A DNA stretch of 64,000 bases from Alnus glutinosa (lineage: Eukaryota; Streptophyta; Magnoliopsida; Fagales; Betulaceae): assembly GCF_958979055.1 (NCBI RefSeq), contig NC_084899.1, positions 4,277,001-4,341,000 on the forward strand, given 5' to 3'. The notes under the pieces are model-generated. The model did not search any database and had not been told where the DNA came from. It saw nothing but the letters and a program-made list of their open reading frames with translations. Positions 61,395 through 64,000 of this stretch are shown here, one piece after another; position 1 is the first letter of the stretch; the number at the start of each line of letters is the position of its first letter. The position numbers were made by a program, and so were the translations under genes.

Positions 61395-61580
61395 AAAAAA
61401 GGATAGAAATTGTAGGGGTACCGGGTACTACTTGCCATGTCGAAACACAAACACACGGGGGCTAAATTTTTTTTTATATTTGAAATTTTCGATCTCCATC
61501 CATCTCGCAGTGCCGCTCTCACCCTCTCGTTCTCCATTTTGAGCTCGTTTAGGAAGGAAAATTACTATTTTTTTTTTAAA

Positions 61581-61612
<32 letters not shown>

Positions 61613-61617
61613 ACATC

Positions 61618-61800
61618 ACTGATCTTTGGAATTGGCCTAAATTACAAATCAGTTCATGTGGTACAAAAAAATTATAGAGGGTCATCTGATAAACTATAAT
61701 TACGAATCATTCCCTAAATCCGTTTTCTGTCCACCAAATTAATTGATTCTGTTAGTTTGTCACATCATACTTAATAAAAAATTGACACGTGACTACCCTA
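61618..61800. repeat. Single arm of the 4714-5303 foldback family
   Basis: CCTAAATTACAAATCAGTTC then TCATGTGGTAC, AATTACGAATCATTCCCTAA and ACACGTGACTACC resemble the right arm of the element at 4714-5303 in order. No matching second arm is found nearby. Confidence 0.6.
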
Positions 61801-61808
61801 GGCCCTGG

Positions 61809-64000
61809 GTGTAACACCCCATATTTTAATATATTAATATCTTAAAATATGATATAAGATTTAATAATAAGAAAAAAAAATAAATATGAATATAAACAAC
61901 CATTTATTAAGTTTTTATAGTTTTAGTTTAATAAAAGTTCAAAAGGACTTTAAATTTTAGAATAACGAAAATAAGGTCAAACGAACTCCGTTTTGATCGA
62001 TTCAAAAGCCAGAACGTTTGTCTTGAAGTCCTTTATCTACCTTTCAAATTTTATAATTTTTTGACTTCGTTAAAAGTACGAAAATACCCGCAAAAATAAT
62101 TACCCCTGTTTTGAATGAAAATTAACATTAATAATTTGTGAGCCAATTTTATTTGTTTAAGAACCCAGCCCACATATTTGAAAGAAACCCAGTCCAATTT
62201 TTGATGCCCAGCCCACACATACACACGTTAAAACAGTTTACATGCCTTAACTTGCGCACAAAGAGGACCTCGACGTTGCCTTATCCCTTTGCTGTGATCA
62301 CCCAACGCCATGTGCAGCTTCCCCCATTCCCCAATCTGCAAGGATTCATCCAACTTGCTACCCACGCCGGCTTCCTCAAGCGTTGGATCAAATTTAACTC
62401 AAATAGATCCCAAACATCCATAGATTCTATAAAACGAGAAGAGCACCCCTCAGTTCACGCACACCTTCTTCTTCTTCTTCTTCCCTCAAGCTCTCTCTCT
62501 CTTGGCTGCATCTTCTTCTACAACAACCCATGAGCTCCTCTTCAATTCACGCATCATCTTGTTCTCTCTGTTTTTCCCTTTCGGCCAAGCAACAAAAATG
62601 GCTGAAATTAAACTTTCTTCCCTCTTCTTCTCTTTTCAGCTTCGGCAGTAGCAAAACAAGAATAAAAGAAACCACAAAAACTTCTCGACTCCTCCTCTCA
62701 CTTCTCTCGGCCAAACCAGTAGTAAAACGAAAAGCTCAAAAGAAAATAGAAGGAAAAGAGTTCTTACCTTCCTCTTCCTTTCGTAGAAGAAGAAAACACA
62801 TAAGGAGGAAGAAAAGGGACCGATAATCAATAGGAAAAGAAACCAAGAAAGTCCCAGGTATTACGTGTTGTAAGCCTCTTTCTCTCTCGTTTCTCTCTCT
62901 GATATGTGTGTAAGTTTGGTACAAAAAGGAAAAGAAAAGAAACAAAAGCTAGATGTTAATAAAAGGAAAATAAGAAAAGAAAAGGACAAGACAAAAAATA
63001 AAAGTGGGTGTAGGTTCGGTGGAAAGAATGAAACGGAAGAAAACAAAAACAAGAATAGTGTAGAGAAGTGCATATAAGGAAAAAAAACAAAAACAATAAA
63101 AGAAAAGATAAAATAAAGAAGCAAAAGTATTACTTTTAATGTTTTATGATCTTACAGTTTTTACTATCTAACATTTGAAGTTGTGTTTTAATAGGGTATT
63201 TCAAGTGTCGTATTTAATCACACTGTTGAGATGCCGAGTAAAAATAAATATTTTACAAAAGCCCTGTTACGCCGCTCTAATATTTTAAAGTATTTTAGAT
63301 GTTATTGATACTAATGCCGTTATTCTACCCGAATCTTATAAAAATAAAATAAAGTTATTATTCTATTAACTTGTTTTGATACATAAAACTCATTATTTAT
63401 ATTTGGTAAGCTATTATATTTATCTGTTATAAAAATAATATATATGTGTCTAATTAATTGATGAAAGAAAATAAATAATAAGGAGAGGATACTTTAGTTT
63501 AAGTTTTAGTTTCAAATCTCAGAATATTTCTCTAAACTTCTTCTTGCAATTTATTTAGGTAGAAGGTAGCTAAAATACTGCTCAGAAAATATCAGGTAAA
63601 GGAAACACTACCTCAAAACCCTGGCAAAGTTTTAATAAAACTTTTTCAAAAGAAAAAGTTGGAATTTTCTAAACTCTTTCAACTCTTTTAATATTACTTG
63701 TCTTTTTATATTACCATTATAATAATGCTATTGTCATATGATGTGATTGAAATATCATGTGATCATACTTGGTTTATATTTGATACATGTGCACCATATG
63801 AATAAAGTTAGTGAATCATAGTTTCCAAAGAATAAGCAAAAATATTCCAAACTTTACATAGATGCGGTTAATTTAAAAAATGACATTTTTTTAGCATATG
63901 CACTCTTTGACTACAAGGGTACATCTTTTGCGGCGAGCAAAAGTTCTCAAAACTGAAGCAAAAATTCACAATCTTGAACTGGGTGAGGCAAGAGCATTGT
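61809..64000. other. Possible LTR-type sequence and AT-rich DNA running off the window
   Basis: TGTAACACCCCATATTTT at 61809 and AACGAACTCCGTTTTG-type sequence near 61980 are typical of the start of some plant Gypsy LTRs. CTGTTACGCCGCTCT occurs near 63270. I see no internal coding region, so this is only a suggestion of a broken LTR element. Open frames at 62138-62826 are Ser-rich and match no family. The last ~500 bases show nothing recognisable. Confidence 0.35.

Noticed and set aside
62138-62826. Ser/Leu-rich open frames that could look like a transit peptide plus basic tail
   Set aside because: No homology recognised, no splice partner found, and the surroundings look retroelement-derived.

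Overview
This window is nuclear DNA from a dicot plant. The evidence is short GT-AG introns, clear orthologues of plant-only genes (LIKE COV, plastid signal peptidase, P-class PPR, LEA-2), a plant-type polycistronic snoRNA gene, and a dense load of Helitrons, MITEs, a LINE and LTR-element fossils. A woody rosid is plausible, but I cannot name the species.

Layout. 1-20 kb is the gene-rich part. It holds the first exon of a LIKE COV 1 gene (-), a promoter followed by six box C/D snoRNAs (U33-like, U27, an 18S A436-type guide, U80, U27, U33-like; +), a three-exon LEA-2/NHL-type membrane protein gene (+), a five-exon plastidic type I signal peptidase (-) and a PPR gene (-). 20-26 kb is repeats, with a compact short-LTR Copia fossil inserted in an older repeat. 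26-40 kb is a segmental duplication carrying two nearly identical defensin-like genes. Each copy was later hit by different insertions: a 3.9 kb Helitron in copy 1, and a long-TIR Mutator-like element and a LINE tail in copy 2. Each copy therefore preserves the empty site of the other's insertions. 40-61 kb holds three copies of an unusual gene: two open copies (-) and one inverted, degraded copy (+). Between them lie a Gypsy-type fragment, a degenerate site-1 protease (SBT6.1/S1P) pseudogene, and a second Helitron of the same composite type inside a pseudogene intron. 61-64 kb looks like retroelement-derived and AT-rich sequence.

Most interesting observation. The two genes at 42.0-45.0 and 57.7-61.0 kb encode an ASY1/HOP1-like meiotic HORMA protein with a winged-helix-like C-terminal part. 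An RNase H-like (RVT_3, LINE-type) domain is inserted inside the HORMA fold, and its catalytic carboxylates are mostly replaced. Both copies keep the same 12-exon structure, including a 13-nt microexon, and both are open, so the fusion predates the duplication and appears to be maintained.

Limits. Everything was read by eye. Family assignments rest on remembered sequences, not on searches. Exon junctions were checked for GT/AG and reading phase, but no transcript evidence was available.
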